From Ryuthela nishihirai (Eukaryota; Arthropoda; Arachnida; Araneae; Heptathelidae): 64,000 nt of DNA. The translations under genes were made by a program, and so were the position numbers. The notes beneath the pieces are model-generated. The model was not told the DNA's origin, made no database searches, and saw only the letters and a program-made list of their open reading frames with translations. How positions within the stretch are numbered: the stretch's first letter is position 1; each line of letters opens with the position of its first letter. The stretch spans positions 48,456,135-48,520,134 of the forward strand of contig JAWZYU010000010.1 in NCBI GenBank assembly GCA_038380435.1. Direction: 5' to 3'. Positions 61,545 to 64,000 of this stretch are shown here, one piece after another.

Positions 61545-62720
61545 ACTATATGAACTTTCATTTGACACCTAACTCATACTGTAGGCCCTCATGTTTGGAA
61601 GATATAGTAGAACGACTTTAACATTTTCCATTTTTAGGGAGGAAGAAAGCATGGGGGTCAATTTTTAATAGCCTATGACTCCTCCTGCAGTCAGAACCTT
61701 TCATTTGGTGTACAGCTGGGTACTTTTGGCATTCACGCTGGAGATATAGGAGAAGAAAATATTTCCTATTTCCTCTTTTTAGTGGGGAAGAAACAGGGGG
61801 GGTCAATTTTTTAAAAGTTTATGACACTGCCCAAGTCGCAAGCTTTCATTTGACACATAACTTGTCACTTTCTGCACTCATGTTCAGGAGATAGGATAAC
61901 AATCGTTTTCATATTTCCCCCTTTTTTAGGGGGAAAGAAAACATGGAGGGGGGTCAATTTTTTATAGCCTATGACACTCCCTTTATCACAAGCTTCCATT
62001 TGACATATATCTGGTTACTTTTGGTATTCATGTTCTGGAGATATAGCAGAAGAGTTTTTTTTTATATTATCCCTTTTTTAGGGGGTAAGAAAGCATGGGG
62101 CTTATGGCACTCCTCATGTCACAAGCTTCCATATGACACATAACTTGTTATTCTTTGCACTAGCATTTAGGGGCTTGGAAAGACTGCTGTTCATCAGATG
62201 GGATGCTAAGATATAGCCCCATGTGCAGGAGAGCCATACCCTATGCATGTTAAAGAACACTCTGGATGGCTTTGACAGAGGGCTACCATCTGTCTCCCAA
62301 CAGTTGTCCAGTGGTTTCCCTCCCTTAACCTTCTCTGAACCTTTGGAGTCCTTGTGATCTGATCGTTTAGCCCATTGTGTGCAAAAAAAGTGCTGCTCAG
62401 AGGTAAAACTACTCAATCCAGAGATATAGAGGAATAATTGTTTTCATATTCCCCCCTTTTTAGAGGGGAGAAAGTATAGGGGGCAATTTTCATAGCCTAT
62501 GATATTCCCCATGTCATGAGCTTTCATATTATGTATAGCTTGTTACTTTCAGAATTTGCATTCTGGAGATATAGCAGAACAATAGTTTTCATATTCTTCT
62601 CTTTTGGAGGGGGGGGGGGGAAATCATAGAGGAGATCAAGCTTCCAATTGACATATAAATTATTAAATTCTCCATTGTATGTGAAAGATATGGTGGAACA
62701 AATATTTTGACAAATCCACA
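61545..62720 (+). repeat. tandem repeat, about 145-bp unit, interrupted by SINE-A
   Basis: A unit marked by ggagatatagcagaac, followed by a C-run/T-run/G-run palindrome, a ggggtcaattttt string and cacaagctttcatttgacac, recurs at about 61597, 61740, 61887, 62037, 62421, 62565 and 62683. The larger gap between 62037 and 62421 is explained by a 250-bp SINE-A. Units are diverged, so the array is old. Confidence 0.82.
62168..62418 (+). mobile_element. SINE-A, 5'-truncated, inside the tandem repeat
   Basis: Runs from ggcttggaaagactgctg to the 3' end (gaggtaaaactactcaatcc); the head is missing. Array homology resumes directly after it. Confidence 0.85.
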
Positions 62721-62759
62721 AAGCAAAAAGCAATAGGAAAATAGGTAAAAATACTCTTC

Positions 62760-62920
62760 ATGGCTATAATGCGTTGGAAGGTTTCCACCTCTCTCCTAAA
62801 AACTGTCAATGGATCTCTTTTCCCCACCAGGCTCTGAAACCTTGCCGTCCATGTGACCTGGCTATTTAGCTCCATGTGTCCAAAAATGTGCTTTTCATAA
62901 GCAAAATAATCCAGCCCATT
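62760..62920 (+). mobile_element. SINE-A 3' fragment, diverged
   Basis: Matches the SINE-A 3' half (ccacctctctcctaaaaact, atgtgacctggctatttagc, gcaaaataatccagccc). Confidence 0.7.
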
Positions 62921-63194
62921 GGTTTTGTTTCTCTTTATTGTTTTATAGTGTTGTTACAAAGTAAATTATAAAATGCCTTGTTAAATGCAGTATTTTATTC
63001 AATGTTAACTATGAATCATAATACCACTGTGACTTTTTATTTATTTATTTCTGTATATGCTCACTTGCCACTTTTTAGGTATAGTTCTATGGTTATGTCA
63101 ATAGTAACTCAAATACAGAACTCAATAACTTCTTAAATAAGCTTTTTGTGAAAAAACATGACTGATGATAATTTAAAGATCTGAATCAAATCTA
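62921..63194. other. AT-rich DNA
   Basis: Nothing recognised. Confidence 0.5.
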
Positions 63195-64000
63195 CACTAC
63201 CCTCCAAAAAATATCTGGACACATTTCAATTTCACATTGACATCACTGTCACCTGACTTAATAGCATGTATTTCTCCCTTTGACTGCTATGACACACTCC
63301 ATCCTTCTATGTAGGCTTTCTACCAATGAATGATAGACTGCAGCCAGTATAATCCACCATTTCTCCTGAAAAACAGTGACCAGTTCAGCTACTGATATCA
63401 GAGCTGGTCTGGCCCTCAACCATCCAGTTTATCCCATAGATGTTTGATATTGGGACTTTGCACTATCTATTCCAACTTCTGTACATTTATGCCCATGAAC
63501 TATTCCTGTAGTATGGCTTGGGGCATTATCCTTTTGAAATAGGCATGGATATGTACCAAATGTTTCTACATTGTAATGAAAATTTAATTATCCAAAATGT
63601 TAAAGTAGGATTTGGAATTCATGTTTCATGGCACAACCACCAAATGTCCTAGGCCATACCATGAGAAACAATTTCACACCATAACACTATGGACTATAAA
63701 AAGCAATTCAAGTATTTAATAAATCTAATTTTCTTTAATTTGGATAATTTATATGTTCCTTTTGAGGTTCGAATCATAGAAATTTTACTCTACTTATAAT
63801 ATTGCTAACTACTGCCTGCCAGAACTTGGTGCAAAACGAATTTCTTCTCCATTTTTGCTGTATTTACAATAGAGGGTTATTTTACTGGAGTAAGGTCTAA
63901 ATTGATATTACCATTCACTTGGATGTTGATAGCTGGCTCAGATGTTGCATTCTCAGCTCTTGGTAATGATCTTTTCTCTTGCGTCAGTATTAACTGTTTT
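63195..64000 (-). mobile_element. Tc1-like transposon 4, cut by window end
   Basis: TA (63193-63194) is followed by CACTACCCTCCAAAAAATAT with ctggacac, a Tc1-type end. The - strand carries decayed transposase C-terminal pieces (NIKHLWDKLDG, ISVAELVTVF, LQSIIHW). Similarity is clear up to about 63690; beyond that I cannot place it. Confidence 0.7.

Noticed and set aside
1..64000. CRISPR arrays, bacterial operons, rRNA genes
   Set aside because: No regularly spaced short repeats with unique spacers, no ribosome-binding-site-led gene clusters, no rRNA-like segments; splice-site-bounded exons and SINEs show animal DNA.

Overview
This is AT-rich animal genomic DNA, most likely from an invertebrate. 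It has spliceosomal introns of up to 13 kb, several tRNA-derived SINE families, RTE-type LINEs, a Penelope-like element and many Tc1/mariner copies. The RTE, Tc1, mariner and repeat-linked protein families are ones I associate with arthropods (chelicerates in particular) and other marine invertebrates, but the sequence does not fix the phylum.

The one host gene I can support is a partial NUP214 (nucleoporin 214) on the + strand. Nine coding exons lie between 5562 and 60188. All reading phases agree across the eight introns, giving 425 continuous codons: the last blades of the N-terminal beta-propeller, a Pro/Ser-rich linker, and the start of the next region. The 5' exons lie left of the window. 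The helical and FG-repeat exons must lie to the right.

Almost everything else recognisable is mobile DNA. Left of exon 1 are a PIF/Harbinger element (762-3977) with a SINE and a LINE nested in it, and a mariner fragment. Intron 1 (5666-14515) holds RTE, Penelope and two Tc1 elements, one split by a SINE. Intron 2 (14611-27586) holds a strongly G-depleted 1.76 kb element with 8-bp target duplications, and an RTE carrying a CACTA-like transposon that has since been cut by an inversion. Intron 3 (27657-35379) holds an RTE with a hAT-like MITE, a Tc1 with a nested SINE, a 190-bp tandem duplication and a TTAA-flanked MITE. Intron 4 (35504-42010) holds a near full-length RTE with endonuclease and reverse transcriptase. 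Intron 5 (42167-52952) holds a second LINE type, an inverted pair of tRNA-like units, a piggyBac-like MITE and SINEs. Introns 6-8 carry a foldback, SINEs and a Tc1 that ends 107 bp before exon 9. The 3' flank holds a foldback, a 145-bp tandem repeat broken by a SINE, and another Tc1.

Four patterns stand out: the broken nested transposon at 20.7-25.2 kb, the G-depleted element at 14.7-16.4 kb, the inverted tRNA-like composite at 45.2-45.8 kb, and a shared 3' tail between SINE-B and the RTE LINE. SINE-A copies all read with NUP214, while every Tc1/mariner copy reads against it. I found no CRISPR array, operon or bacterial feature.
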